From NCBI RefSeq assembly GCF_037940415.1, contig NZ_CP149798.1:5799001-5863000 (forward strand): a stretch of 64,000 nucleotides of DNA, given 5' to 3'. Made by a program: the position numbers and the translations under genes. The notes below the pieces were generated by a model. That model had not been told where the DNA came from, made no database searches, and worked only from the letters and a program-made list of their open reading frames with translations. The DNA comes from Streptomyces sp. f51. GTDB taxonomy: Bacteria; Actinomycetota; Actinomycetes; Streptomycetales; Streptomycetaceae. Positions 15,060-23,520 of this stretch are shown in pieces; within the stretch, counting starts at the first letter, position 1, and each line of letters starts with the position of its first letter.

Positions 15060-15887
15060 ATGAGTCCCTTCACCGGCTCCGCCGGCCGCACCGCCGACTG
15101 GCAGCATCTGAGGTACGAGGTCACCGACGGCGTCGCCACGGTCACGCTGGCCCGCCCCGAGAAACTCAACGCGCTCACCTTCGGTGCCTACGCCGACCTG
15201 CGCGACCTGCTCGCCGAGCTGTCCCGCGAGCGGTCCGTGCGTGCCCTGGTGCTCGCGGGCGAGGGCCGTGGATTCTGCTCCGGCGGCGACGTCGACGAGA
15301 TCATCGGCGCGACCCTGTCCATGGACACCGCCCAGCTCCTCGACTTCAACCGGATGACCGGGCAGGTCGTCAGGGCCGTACGGGAGTGCCCGTTCCCGGT
15401 GATCGCCGCGGTGCACGGGGTGGCGGCGGGCGCCGGGGCCGTGCTGGCGCTGGCCGCGGACTTCCGGGTGGCCGACCCCAGCGCCCGCTTCGCCTTCCTC
15501 TTCACCCGGGTCGGGCTGTCCGGCGGCGACATGGGCGCGGCCTACCTGCTGCCCCGCGTGGTCGGGCTCGGCCACGCGACCCGGCTGCTGATGCTCGGCG
15601 AACCGGTGCGGGCGCCCGAGGCCGAGCGCATCGGGCTCATCAGCGAACTCACCGACGAGGGCCACGCCGACGAGGGTGCCCAGGCGCTGGCCCGCCGCCT
15701 CGCCGACGGCCCGGCGCTCGCGTACGCCCAGACCAAGGCGCTGCTCACCGCCGAACTCGACATGCCGCTCGCGGCCGCCGTCGAACTGGACGCGGCGACC
15801 CAGGCCCTGCTCATGAACGGCGAGGACTACGGCGAGTTCCACGCGGCCTTCACGGAGAAGCGGGCCCCGAAGTGGCGGGGGAGGTGA
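15060..15887 (+). CDS. Crotonase-superfamily enoyl-CoA hydratase/ring hydrolase
   Basis: A 275-residue crotonase fold protein with AGGAGG before the ATG. The oxyanion-hole strands are visible: RPEKLNALT, AGEGRGFCSGGD and HGVAAGAGAVLA. By eye, the two glutamates of true enoyl-CoA hydratases are missing, and the loop reads GLSGGDMGAAYLLPR with an aspartate, more like MenB/BadI-type enzymes that make or break carbocycles on CoA esters. It heads the aromatic-CoA island, with 7 bp between its stop and the monooxygenase/reductase. Hydration or hydrolytic ring opening of a non-aromatic acyl-CoA is the likely role. Confidence 0.85.
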   Translation: MSPFTGSAGRTADWQHLRYEVTDGVATVTLARPEKLNALTFGAYADLRDLLAELSRERSVRALVLAGEGRGFCSGGDVDEIIGATLSMDTAQLLDFNRMTGQVVRAVRECPFPVIAAVHGVAAGAGAVLALAADFRVADPSARFAFLFTRVGLSGGDMGAAYLLPRVVGLGHATRLLMLGEPVRAPEAERIGLISELTDEGHADEGAQALARRLADGPALAYAQTKALLTAELDMPLAAAVELDAATQALLMNGEDYGEFHAAFTEKRAPKWRGR

Positions 15888-15894
15888 GTCCGGG

Positions 15895-18183
15895 ATGCGG
15901 GTGAGCGGCGGTGCGAGGCGGGTCGCGGTGATCGGCGGAGGCCCCGGCGGACTGTACGCCGCAGCACTCCTCAAGCGCCTGGACCCGGACCGGGAGATCA
16001 CCGTCTGGGAACGCAACGCGCCCGACGACACCTTCGGTTTCGGTGTCGTCCTCTCCGACGAGACCCTGGGCGGCATCGAGCACGCCGACCCGGTCGTGTA
16101 CGCGGCCCTCCAGGCCGAGTTCGTCCGCTGGGACGACATCGACGTCGTGCACCGCGGAGTGCGGCACACCTCCGGCGGCCACGGCTTCGCCGCACTCGGG
16201 CGGCGCAGGCTCCTGGAGATCCTGCACGAACGCTGCCGCTCGCTCGGCGTCGACCTGCGCTTCACGGCCGAGGCCCCGCCGGTGGACGAGCTGATGACGG
16301 CCTACGACCTCGTCGTCGCCGCCGACGGCGTGCACAGCCTGGCGCGCGCGGCCCACCCCGAGGTGTTCCGGCCGTCCGTCGAGGAGCACCGCTGCCGCTA
16401 CATCTGGCTCGCCGCCGACTTCGCCTTCGACGCGTTCCGCTTCGAGATCGCCGAGACCGAACACGGCGTGATGCAGCTCCACGGCTACCCGTACGCGGCC
16501 GACGCCTCCACCGTCATCATCGAGATGCGCGAAGAGGTCTGGCGGGCCTCGGGGTTCGCGGACCTCGGGGAGGAGGAATCGATCGAGCGGTGCGGCAAGA
16601 TCTTCACGGACGCGCTCGGCGGACGTCCGCTGCGCGCCAACAAGTCGGCCTGGACGACGTTCCGCACGATCGTCAACGACCGCTGGTCGCACGGCAATCT
16701 GGTCCTGCTCGGCGACGCGGCGCACACCGCCCACTTCTCCATCGGCTCCGGCACCAAGCTCGCCGTCGAGGACGCCCTCGCGCTGGCCGCCTGCCTGGAG
16801 GAACAGCCCTCGCTGGAGAAGGCGTTGACGGCCTACGAGGAGGAACGGCGCCCGGTCGTCGCCTCCACCCAGCGCGCAGCCCGCGCGAGCCTCGACTGGT
16901 TCGAGAACCTGGGCCGCTATCTCGGCCAGCCCAGCAGGCAGTTCGCGTTCAACCTCCTGACCCGCAGCCGCCGCGTCACGCACGACAACCTGCGGCTGCG
17001 CGATCCGCGCTTCGTGGCCGCGGTCGAGCGCGAGTTCCGCTGCCCGCCGGGCACCCCGCCCATGTTCACCCCGTTCCGGCTGCGCGGTCTGACCCTGCGC
17101 AACCGGGTCGTCGTCTCGCCGATGGACATGTACTCGGCCGTGGACGGCGTCCCCGGCGACTTCCATCTCGTCCACCTGGGAGCCCGGGCCCTCGGCGGCG
17201 CCGGACTGGTGATGACCGAGATGGTGTGCGTCAGCGCCGAGGGGCGCATCACACCCGGCTGCGCCGGCCTCTACACCGCGCGCCAGGCCGAATCCTGGCG
17301 CCGGATCGTGGACTTCACCCACCGTCAGGCACCGGGCAGCGCGATCGGCCTCCAGCTCGGCCACGCCGGCCGCAAGGGCTCCACCCGGCTGATGTGGGAG
17401 GGCATCGACGAACCGCTGCCGGACGGCAACTGGCCGCTCGTGGCCGCCTCCCCGCTCCCGTACAAACCGGGCAGCCAGACCCCCCGCGAGCTGTCGCGGG
17501 CCCAGCTCACCGATCTGCGCGAGCAGTTCACCGCGGCCGCCTGCCGCGCCGCCCGCTGCGGGTTCGACCTCCTCGAACTGCACTGCGCCCACGGCTATCT
17601 GCTCTCGGGCTTCCTCTCCCCGCTGACCAACCGGCGCACCGACGCCTACGGCGGATCCCTGGAGAAGCGGCTGCGCTTCCCGCTCGAAGTCTTCGACGCC
17701 GTACGGGCGGTGTGGCCCGCGGAACGGCCGATGACCGTCCGCGTCTCCGCCACCGACTGGGCCGAGGGCGGCACCACCGGGGACGACGCGGTGGCCGTCG
17801 CACGGGCCTTCGCCGCGCACGGCGCCGACGCGGTGGACGTGTCGACCGGGCAGGTGGTGGCCGACGAACGCCCCGAGTACGGCCGTTCCTACCAGACGCC
17901 CTACGCGGACCGGATCCGCCACGAGACCGGACTCCCGGTGATCGCCGTCGGCGCCATCTCCTCCTGGGACGACGTCAACTCCCTGATCCTGGCCGGGCGT
18001 ACGGACCTGTGCGCGCTCGCCAGGCCGCACCTGTACGACCCGAACTGGACGCTGCACGCGGCCGCCGAACAGGGCTACGAGGGGCCCGGCGCCGATTGGC
18101 CTGCGCCCTACCGCGCGGGCAGCCGCCGTCCCCAGACGGGCCGCACCGACGCCCCCAAACCCCGTCTCTCCCTCAGTACATGA
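15895..18183 (+). CDS. Bifunctional aryl-CoA monooxygenase/reductase (anthraniloyl-CoA type)
   Basis: A 762-residue fusion of two flavoproteins. Residues 1-380 form an aromatic-ring hydroxylase with the FAD loop GGGPGG (14-19) and LLGDAAHTAHFSIG (G273-D274). Residues from 390 form an old-yellow-enzyme barrel (MFTPFRLRGLTLRNRVVVSP; HCAHGYLLSGFLSP with H563/H566; YGGSLEKRLRF). This arrangement is that of 2-aminobenzoyl-CoA monooxygenase/reductase; similar proteins are often labelled salicylyl-CoA 5-hydroxylase/oxidoreductase. The enzyme hydroxylates, then reduces the ring of an ortho-substituted benzoyl-CoA. The neighbouring RidA favours an amino substrate. The 3' end overlaps the converging paaX gene by 11 bp. 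Confidence 0.9.
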   Translation: MRVSGGARRVAVIGGGPGGLYAAALLKRLDPDREITVWERNAPDDTFGFGVVLSDETLGGIEHADPVVYAALQAEFVRWDDIDVVHRGVRHTSGGHGFAALGRRRLLEILHERCRSLGVDLRFTAEAPPVDELMTAYDLVVAADGVHSLARAAHPEVFRPSVEEHRCRYIWLAADFAFDAFRFEIAETEHGVMQLHGYPYAADASTVIIEMREEVWRASGFADLGEEESIERCGKIFTDALGGRPLRANKSAWTTFRTIVNDRWSHGNLVLLGDAAHTAHFSIGSGTKLAVEDALALAACLEEQPSLEKALTAYEEERRPVVASTQRAARASLDWFENLGRYLGQPSRQFAFNLLTRSRRVTHDNLRLRDPRFVAAVEREFRCPPGTPPMFTPFRLRGLTLRNRVVVSPMDMYSAVDGVPGDFHLVHLGARALGGAGLVMTEMVCVSAEGRITPGCAGLYTARQAESWRRIVDFTHRQAPGSAIGLQLGHAGRKGSTRLMWEGIDEPLPDGNWPLVAASPLPYKPGSQTPRELSRAQLTDLREQFTAAACRAARCGFDLLELHCAHGYLLSGFLSPLTNRRTDAYGGSLEKRLRFPLEVFDAVRAVWPAERPMTVRVSATDWAEGGTTGDDAVAVARAFAAHGADAVDVSTGQVVADERPEYGRSYQTPYADRIRHETGLPVIAVGAISSWDDVNSLILAGRTDLCALARPHLYDPNWTLHAAAEQGYEGPGADWPAPYRAGSRRPQTGRTDAPKPRLSLST

Positions 18184-19018
18184 CGGAATCCGGGTGCCCC
18201 GGCCACGGGGGCACCCCGGCGAACTCCGCGCCCGCGTCCCGCAGTCGCTCGTGCAGAGCCCGGAACACGGTGGCCGAGCGGGCGCCCGGCCAGTCGTCGG
18301 GGAGCAGGGCCGCCGGCAACCCCGGGTCGGTGTAAGGGAGATGGCGCCAGGAGTCCAGAGCGAGCAGATAGTCGCGGTAGGCGTCCTCCGGCGGGGTCTG
18401 CGTCCGCTCCTCCCAGGCGCGCAGCACGGGCTCGTGCCGGCCGAGGAACGCCTCGTGCTCCTTGGCGATCGAGGTCAGGTCCCACCAGCGCGCCACCGCG
18501 TCCGCCGTGGCCGCGTACCCCAGGTGCTCACCGCGGAACAGCTCCACGTACCCGTCGAGCCGCAGCCGTTCCAGGGTGTGCCGGGTCTCCTCGTACAGCC
18601 GCGCCGGGGCGATCCACACCCCGGGAGCGGCCGTGCCGAAGCCGAGTCCGGCCAGCCGCGAGCGCAGGACGTGCCGCTTCTGCCGCTCCGACTCGGGCAC
18701 GGAGAAGACGGCGAGCACCCAGCCGCCGTCCTCGGGCGGCGCCGTCGCGTACACCCGTCGGTCGCCGTCGTCGAGCAATTGCCGCGCGTCCGGCGACAAG
18801 CCGTACCCCGCGGAGCCCGCCGCGGTGCGCGCCGGCTCCAGCAGCCCGCGCCGCTTGAGCCGGGACACCGACGAGCGCACCGAGGGCGCGTCCACGCCGA
18901 CCGCGGCGAGGAGCCGGATCAGCTCGGCCACCGGCACCGGGCCGGGGGCGAAACGGCCGTAGGCGCCGTAGAAGGTGACGATGAGGGACCGGGGGGCGTG
19001 GTGCTCTGACACGTTCAT
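18173..19018 (-). CDS. PaaX-family transcriptional regulator
   Basis: A 281-residue regulator with an N-terminal winged helix (residues 10-65; VRSSVSRLKRRGLLEP) and the PaaX central and C-terminal domains (GGWVLAVFSVPESERQKRHVLRSRL; WIAPARLY; DYLLALDSWRHLPYTDPGLP). PaaX proteins repress aromatic-CoA catabolic operons and release DNA on binding an aryl-CoA such as phenylacetyl-CoA. It lies 18 bp downstream of the aryl-CoA ligase in one operon, so induction by the ligase product would be a simple feedback. The start is the ATG at 19018; a GTG immediately upstream is equally possible. Confidence 0.93.
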   Translation of the reverse strand: MNVSEHHAPRSLIVTFYGAYGRFAPGPVPVAELIRLLAAVGVDAPSVRSSVSRLKRRGLLEPARTAAGSAGYGLSPDARQLLDDGDRRVYATAPPEDGGWVLAVFSVPESERQKRHVLRSRLAGLGFGTAAPGVWIAPARLYEETRHTLERLRLDGYVELFRGEHLGYAATADAVARWWDLTSIAKEHEAFLGRHEPVLRAWEERTQTPPEDAYRDYLLALDSWRHLPYTDPGLPAALLPDDWPGARSATVFRALHERLRDAGAEFAGVPPWPGHPDSVMY

Positions 19019-19036
19019 CACTCTAGTGGGCCAAGA

Positions 19037-20785
19037 TCACTTGGGATCGCCGCTCGCGGGCAAGCCGCCCTCGGGAGCGGAGTCCGCGGCCGCACGCCCC
19101 GGGTCCTGGGTGGTGGCCGCACCGCTGTCGGCTCGGTCGCCGGAACGGTTCTCCTCGCGCAGTCTGAACCGCTGGAGCTTTCCCGTCGCCGTCCGCGGCA
19201 GCGCGTCGAGGAAGACGATCTCGCGAGGGCATTTGTACGGCGCCAGCTCGGACTTGAGGAAGGCCCGCAGCGCGTCCGCGTCCCTGGGAGCCCCCTCCTT
19301 GAGCACGGTGTAGGCGACCACGACCTGCCCGCGCGCCTCGTCGGACCGCCCGACCACGGCCGTCTCCACGACGTCGGGGTGCCGCAGCAGCGCGTCCTCG
19401 ACCTCGGGTCCCGCGATGTTGTACCCCGCCGAGATGATCATGTCGTCGGCGCGGGCGACGTAGCGGAAGTAGCCGTCCGCGTCGCGCACATAGGTGTCAC
19501 CGGTGATGTTCCAGCCGCCGCGCACGTACTCCCGCTGCCGGGGGTCGGCGAGATAGCGGCAGCCGACAGGACCGCGCACGGCGAGCAGACCGGGCTCGCC
19601 GTCCGGCACCGGCGTTCCGTCCGCGTCGACCACGCGTGCCTGCCAGCCCGGCACCGGCACCCCCGTCGTACCGGGGCGGATGTTCCCGTCGGCGGCGGAG
19701 ATGAAGATGTGCAGCAGCTCGGTGGCGCCGATGCCGTTGATGATGCCGAGCCCGGTGCGCTCGCTCCAGTCCCGCCAGGTCGCGGCGGGCAGGTTTTCGC
19801 CGGCGGACACACAGCGCCGCAGCGACCCGATGTCGTGCCCGTCCGTCTCCGCCAGCTCCGCCAGCATCGCCCGGTAGGCGGTCGGCGCGGTGAACAGCAC
19901 CGAGACCCGGTGCTCGGCGATCGCGGGCAACAGCTGCTTGGGGCCCGCCTGTTCGAGCAGCAGCGAGCAGGCGCCCGCGCGCAGCGGGAAGACCACGAGA
20001 CCGCCGAGCCCGAACGTGAAGCCGAGCGGCGGACTGCCCGCGAAGACGTCGTCCTCGCGCGGCCGCAGCACATGCTCCGAGAACGTGTCCGCGATCGCCA
20101 GCACATCCCGGTGGAAGTGCGTACAGCCCTTGGGCCGTCCGGTGGTGCCCGAGGTGAAGGCGATCAGCGCCACGTCGTCGGCGGCCGTGTCCACCGCGGC
20201 GAAGGGCTCGTCGGGGGCGCCGGTGATCCGCAGCAGCAGATCGCCGGGCGCGTCACCGCCGTACGTCGTCACCCGCAGCCCGGGGACCTCCGCCTTCACC
20301 AGGTCGTCGACCGAGCGCACGTCGCACAGCGCGTGCGTCACCCGCGCGATCCCGCACATCGTGCTCAGTTCGTGCGACCGCTGCTGTGCCAGCACCGTGA
20401 CCGCGACCGCGCCCGCCTTCAGCACCGCGAGCCAGCAGGCCGCCAGCCACGGTGTGGTCGGGCCGCGCAGCAGGACCCGGTTGCCCGGGACCACGCCCAG
20501 CTCGCCGGTCAGCACATGGGCGATCCGGTCGACCCGGGCGCGCAGTTGTCCGTAGGTCCAGGGCGCCCCCGACGGCGTACGGAACACCGGGCGTGCGGCG
20601 TCGGTGTCCGCGAGGAGCTCGGCCGCGCAGTTGAGCCGGACGGGGTAGCGCAGCCCCGGCAGGTCGAAGCGGAGCTCGGGCCACTGTTCGGGGGGCGGCA
20701 GATGATCGCGCGCGAAGGTGTCGACGTGGGCCGAGCGTGCCGGCCCCGGGGTGGCTGCGGAATCCAGGGGATCCACAAGGTCCAT
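19037..20785 (-). CDS. Aryl-CoA ligase (benzoate/2-aminobenzoate-CoA ligase family)
   Basis: A 582-residue ANL-superfamily AMP-forming ligase. P-loop-like TSGTTGRPKG lies at about residue 210, the A5 region at INGIGATELLHIF, ITGDTYVRDADGYFRYVARADD is A7-A8, and PRTATGKLQRFRLRE carries the C-terminal catalytic lysine. The N-terminus and the TELLHIF motif are typical of benzoate-CoA ligase-like enzymes (e.g. 2-aminobenzoate-CoA ligase). It activates the aromatic acid at the pathway entry. First gene of the ligase-paaX operon, divergent from the acyl-CoA dehydrogenase. The C-terminal 35 residues (GDRADSGAATTQDPG...) are an unconserved tail. Confidence 0.92.
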   Translation of the reverse strand: MDLVDPLDSAATPGPARSAHVDTFARDHLPPPEQWPELRFDLPGLRYPVRLNCAAELLADTDAARPVFRTPSGAPWTYGQLRARVDRIAHVLTGELGVVPGNRVLLRGPTTPWLAACWLAVLKAGAVAVTVLAQQRSHELSTMCGIARVTHALCDVRSVDDLVKAEVPGLRVTTYGGDAPGDLLLRITGAPDEPFAAVDTAADDVALIAFTSGTTGRPKGCTHFHRDVLAIADTFSEHVLRPREDDVFAGSPPLGFTFGLGGLVVFPLRAGACSLLLEQAGPKQLLPAIAEHRVSVLFTAPTAYRAMLAELAETDGHDIGSLRRCVSAGENLPAATWRDWSERTGLGIINGIGATELLHIFISAADGNIRPGTTGVPVPGWQARVVDADGTPVPDGEPGLLAVRGPVGCRYLADPRQREYVRGGWNITGDTYVRDADGYFRYVARADDMIISAGYNIAGPEVEDALLRHPDVVETAVVGRSDEARGQVVVAYTVLKEGAPRDADALRAFLKSELAPYKCPREIVFLDALPRTATGKLQRFRLREENRSGDRADSGAATTQDPGRAAADSAPEGGLPASGDPK

Positions 20786-20874
20786 GGCGTCTCGCCCCCT
20801 TGCCTTGATGGGCTGCCTCGATGGCCGTCGTGGTGGGCGTCGTGGTGGGCTCGCACAGGGAGCGTATCGTGTTG

Positions 20875-20889
20875 GTGACGACAGTCAAC
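20875..20889. promoter_or_regulatory. Candidate aromatic-regulon operator, copy 2
   Basis: GTGACGACAGTCAAC in the 151-bp divergent promoter between ligase and acyl-CoA dehydrogenase. It shares TGACGAC(G/A)GTCA with the site before the crotonase gene. A further GGTGACGTC half-site follows near 20906. Confidence 0.6.
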
Positions 20890-20936
20890 GGTTCGCGATA
20901 ACGTGGGTGACGTCCGATGGGGAGAGGGGACGGGCA

Positions 20937-22052
20937 ATGACCGCATTCTCGCTCGATCCGGGGCAGACCGCCTGGTGTGCCGAGCTGCGCGCGCTGGCCG
21001 CGGACCACCTGCGCCCCCTGGCCGACAAGGGCGAGCCCGGTCATGTCAACCGGCCGCTCGTCGCCGCACTCGGCCGCCTCGGCCTGCTCTCCCGGCTGTT
21101 CTCCTCCGGCGCCCTCGATCTGTGCCTGATGCGCGAGTCGCTGGCCCAGGTCTGCACGGAGGCCGAGACCGCCCTGGCCCTCCAGGGACTCGGCGCCCAT
21201 CCCGTCCACGCGTACGGCACGGCGGCCCAGCGCGCCCACTGGCTGCCCCGGGTCAGTGACGGCGAGGCCGTGGCGGCCTTCGCGCTCAGCGAGCCCGGCG
21301 CCGGTTCGGACGCCGCCGCCCTGGCGCTCCGGGCGGACGAGGACGGCACCGGCGGCTGGCGGCTCACCGGCGAGAAGTGCTGGATCTCCAACGCCCCCGA
21401 GGCCGACCTCTACACCGTCTTCGCCCGCACCACGCCCGGCGCCGGCGCCCGCGGTGTCACCGCCTTCCTCGTCCCCGCCGACCGCCCGGGACTCACCGGC
21501 ACCCCGCTCGACATGCTCTCCCCGCACCCCATCGGCGCCCTCGCCTTCGACGCCGTACCCGTCACGGCGGACGACGTCCTGGGTGAACCCGGCCACGGCT
21601 TCCGGGTCGCGATGGGCACCCTCAACCTCTTCCGGCCGAGCGTGGGCGCCTTCGCCGTCGGCATGGCCCAGGCCGCGCTGGACGCCACCCTCGAACACAC
21701 GGCGGCGCGCGAGGCGTTCGGCGGCCCGCTGAAGAACCTCCAGACCGTGTCCCACCAGGTCGCCGAGATGGCGCTGCGCACCGAGGCGGCCCGCCTGATG
21801 GTGTACGCGGCCGCGGCGGCGTACGACGACGGGGCGCCGGACGTGCCCCGGCGGGCCGCGATGGCGAAACTCCTCGCGACCGAGACCGCCCAGTACGTCG
21901 TCGACGCGGCCGTCCAACTGCACGGCGCCCGCGCCCTGCGCCGGGGCCACCTCCTCGAACACCTCTACCGCGAGGTGCGCGCGCCGCGCATCTACGAGGG
22001 GGCCAGCGAAGTCCAGCGGACCATCATCGCCAAGGAGTTGTACCGCGTATGA
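20937..22052 (+). CDS. Acyl-CoA dehydrogenase
   Basis: A 371-residue flavoprotein of the acyl-CoA dehydrogenase family. The start is the ATG after GGAGAGGGG giving MTAFSLDPGQTAW; earlier in-frame starts lie within the divergent promoter. Motifs: FALSEPGAGSDAAAL and GEKCWISN (flavin/substrate region), LNLFRPSVGAFAVGMAQAALD, REAFGGPLKNLQTVSHQVAEMA, and the catalytic-base segment IYEGASEVQRTIIAKEL. In this cluster it probably oxidises an alicyclic or opened dicarboxyl-CoA intermediate. ATGA overlap couples it to ridA. Confidence 0.92.
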   Translation: MTAFSLDPGQTAWCAELRALAADHLRPLADKGEPGHVNRPLVAALGRLGLLSRLFSSGALDLCLMRESLAQVCTEAETALALQGLGAHPVHAYGTAAQRAHWLPRVSDGEAVAAFALSEPGAGSDAAALALRADEDGTGGWRLTGEKCWISNAPEADLYTVFARTTPGAGARGVTAFLVPADRPGLTGTPLDMLSPHPIGALAFDAVPVTADDVLGEPGHGFRVAMGTLNLFRPSVGAFAVGMAQAALDATLEHTAAREAFGGPLKNLQTVSHQVAEMALRTEAARLMVYAAAAAYDDGAPDVPRRAAMAKLLATETAQYVVDAAVQLHGARALRRGHLLEHLYREVRAPRIYEGASEVQRTIIAKELYRV

Positions 22053-22447
22053 CCGCCGAGCGCGTCAATCCGCCCGAACTCTCCCCGGCGGCCGGGTTCT
22101 CCCACGCCGTCGTCGCCACCGGGTCCCGGGTCGTCTTCCTGGCCGGACAGACCGCGCTGGACGTGAGCGGGAAGGTGGTGGGGGAGACCCTGCCCGAGCA
22201 GTTCGAGCGGGCGCTGGACAACCTGCTGACCGCGCTGCGCGCGGCGGGCGGCGCTCCCTCGGACCTCGCCCGGGTCACGGTCTATGCCACCGACGTCGCC
22301 GACTACCGCGCCCACGCCGCCGAACTGGGCCGAATCTGGCGCCGGTTGGCCGGTCGCGACTACCCCGCGATGGCCGTCGTCGGCGCCGTGCGCCTGTGGG
22401 ACGAACAGGCGCTGGTCGAACTCGACGGCTTCGCCGTGCTGGCGTAG
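22049..22447 (+). CDS. RidA-family enamine/imine deaminase
   Basis: A 132-residue YjgF/YER057c/UK114 (RidA) protein: VVFLAGQTALDVSGKVV, QFERALDNLLTALRAAGG, DLARVTVYATDV, and PAMAVVGAVRLWDEQALVELDGFAV. Canonical RidA proteins hydrolyse reactive enamines or imines and keep an arginine near the C-terminal third; here VGAVRLWD supplies an arginine at about that place. Its coupling to the acyl-CoA dehydrogenase suggests a dedicated step: releasing ammonia from an amino-substituted ring product. Confidence 0.9.
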   Translation: MTAERVNPPELSPAAGFSHAVVATGSRVVFLAGQTALDVSGKVVGETLPEQFERALDNLLTALRAAGGAPSDLARVTVYATDVADYRAHAAELGRIWRRLAGRDYPAMAVVGAVRLWDEQALVELDGFAVLA

Positions 22448-22472
22448 GACCGCGGGGCGCGCGGACGGTGGT

Positions 22473-22667
22473 TCAGGCCGCGACGGTCAGCCGGTCGGCG
22501 AACACCCGGTGCGGGGCGACCACACTGCCGTCGGGGAGCAGTTCACCGCTGTCGTCGAAGACGATCGCGCCGTCGCACAGCAGCTTCCAGCCCTGCTCGG
22601 GATGGGCCGAGACGGTGTGCACGGTGGCGGCGTCCGCGGACGGGCACGAAGACCGGTGTGAACACAT
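22473..22667 (-). CDS. DUF5999-family small protein
   Basis: A 64-residue acidic protein starting MCSHRSSCPSADA and containing HPEQGWKLLCDGAIVFDDSGELLPDG, the recognisable core of the streptomycete family DUF5999 (function unknown). GGAGGTG precedes the ATG; a longer frame upstream adds only basic low-complexity sequence. The N-terminal cysteines (C2 and C8) and C32 could bind metal, which is speculation. Monocistronic. Confidence 0.85.
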   Translation of the reverse strand: MCSHRSSCPSADAATVHTVSAHPEQGWKLLCDGAIVFDDSGELLPDGSVVAPHRVFADRLTVAA

Positions 22668-23001
22668 GGTGCACCTCCACGTGGGATGCGAAGAGTGTCG
22701 GCGGCGCTGTCGTCGCCCTCGCATGACTAGAAGATGCGCGCACGGCGAACCGATCGGAACACCTGGCCGGTAAGCGTGACAACACGAGGACAACTCTCGG
22801 ACGCCCCCGGGACGGACGGAGCCGGGCCGTCACGGGACGGGGTGAGCCTGCGCGCCAGCCGGACCGCACGAGTGGAGCCTGCGCGCCAGACCGGACGGGC
22901 CCCGTCAACTCGCCACCAATGGGGTGATGATCACCGGCCCCGGGGCCCTGGACCGGTACCTGTTGAGCACCCTTGCAGGTCCCCGCTCCAGGAGGTACCC
23001 C
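22668..23001. other. Divergent intergenic region with a 15-bp direct repeat
   Basis: This 334-bp gap separates the DUF5999 and DUF6299 genes and must hold both promoters. GAGCCTGCGCGCCAG occurs twice (22844-22858 and 22875-22889), 31 bp apart, close to three helical turns. No gene is seen. Confidence 0.5.
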
Positions 23002-23427
23002 ATGTTGTTCCGCCAGGCCGTCGGCACGGCCGCCGGTGCCGTGCTGCTCCTGCTCCTCGCCCCGTCCGCCGTCGCCCTGTCCGCCTCGTCCGAGGAGGTG
23101 ACCGTGAACCCGACCGGCACGGTCGCGGCCGACGGCACCGTCACCCTCTCCGGCACCTACCGCTGCGCCGGCGCCTCGGGCCCCGTCTTCGTGTCCTCCT
23201 CGGTCTCCCAGGGAGACCCCCGGGTCAACCAGGGCATCGGCGGCACGACGGCACTCTGCGACGGCGCCGAGCACGCCTGGAGCAACTCGGCGAAGCCCAC
23301 CCCCGGAAGCCTCAAGGCGGGCGCGGCCCACGTCCAGGCCACGCTCATGGAACTGAGCCCCACCGGACTCCCGCTCCCCACGTTCCACGCGGTACGGGAC
23401 CAGGACGTCACGCTCGTCCAGGGCTGA
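23002..23427 (+). CDS. Secreted DUF6299-family protein
   Basis: A 141-residue exported protein. The signal peptide (residues 1-26, with a long leucine core and AVA-L cleavage region) follows a strong AGGAGGT ribosome site. The mature part is a beta-rich single domain, VNPTGTVAADGTVTLSGTYRC...ALCDG, with two cysteines (C55, C86) likely forming one disulfide. It matches DUF6299, an uncharacterised streptomycete family with an immunoglobulin-like look. No neighbour suggests a function. Confidence 0.85.
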   Translation: MLFRQAVGTAAGAVLLLLLAPSAVALSASSEEVTVNPTGTVAADGTVTLSGTYRCAGASGPVFVSSSVSQGDPRVNQGIGGTTALCDGAEHAWSNSAKPTPGSLKAGAAHVQATLMELSPTGLPLPTFHAVRDQDVTLVQG

Positions 23428-23440
23428 GCGAGAACGCCGA

Positions 23441-23484
23441 CGCGCCCTGCCGGACCCGCGGGTGAGCCGGTCCGGCAGGGCGCG
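23441..23484. terminator. Bidirectional terminator between DUF6299 gene and murA
   Basis: A perfect 16-bp stem (CGCGCCCTGCCGGACC and its complement) around a 12-nt loop, placed between two converging genes. Confidence 0.85.
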
Positions 23485-23520
23485 CGTGTCGGGCGGGCGC
23501 GGTCGCCCCTCGACGGCGGC

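Noticed and set aside
22473..22793. 106-residue version of the DUF5999 protein
   Set aside because: The extra 42 residues are basic low-complexity sequence; GGAGGTG lies just before the internal ATG at 22667 and family members start there.
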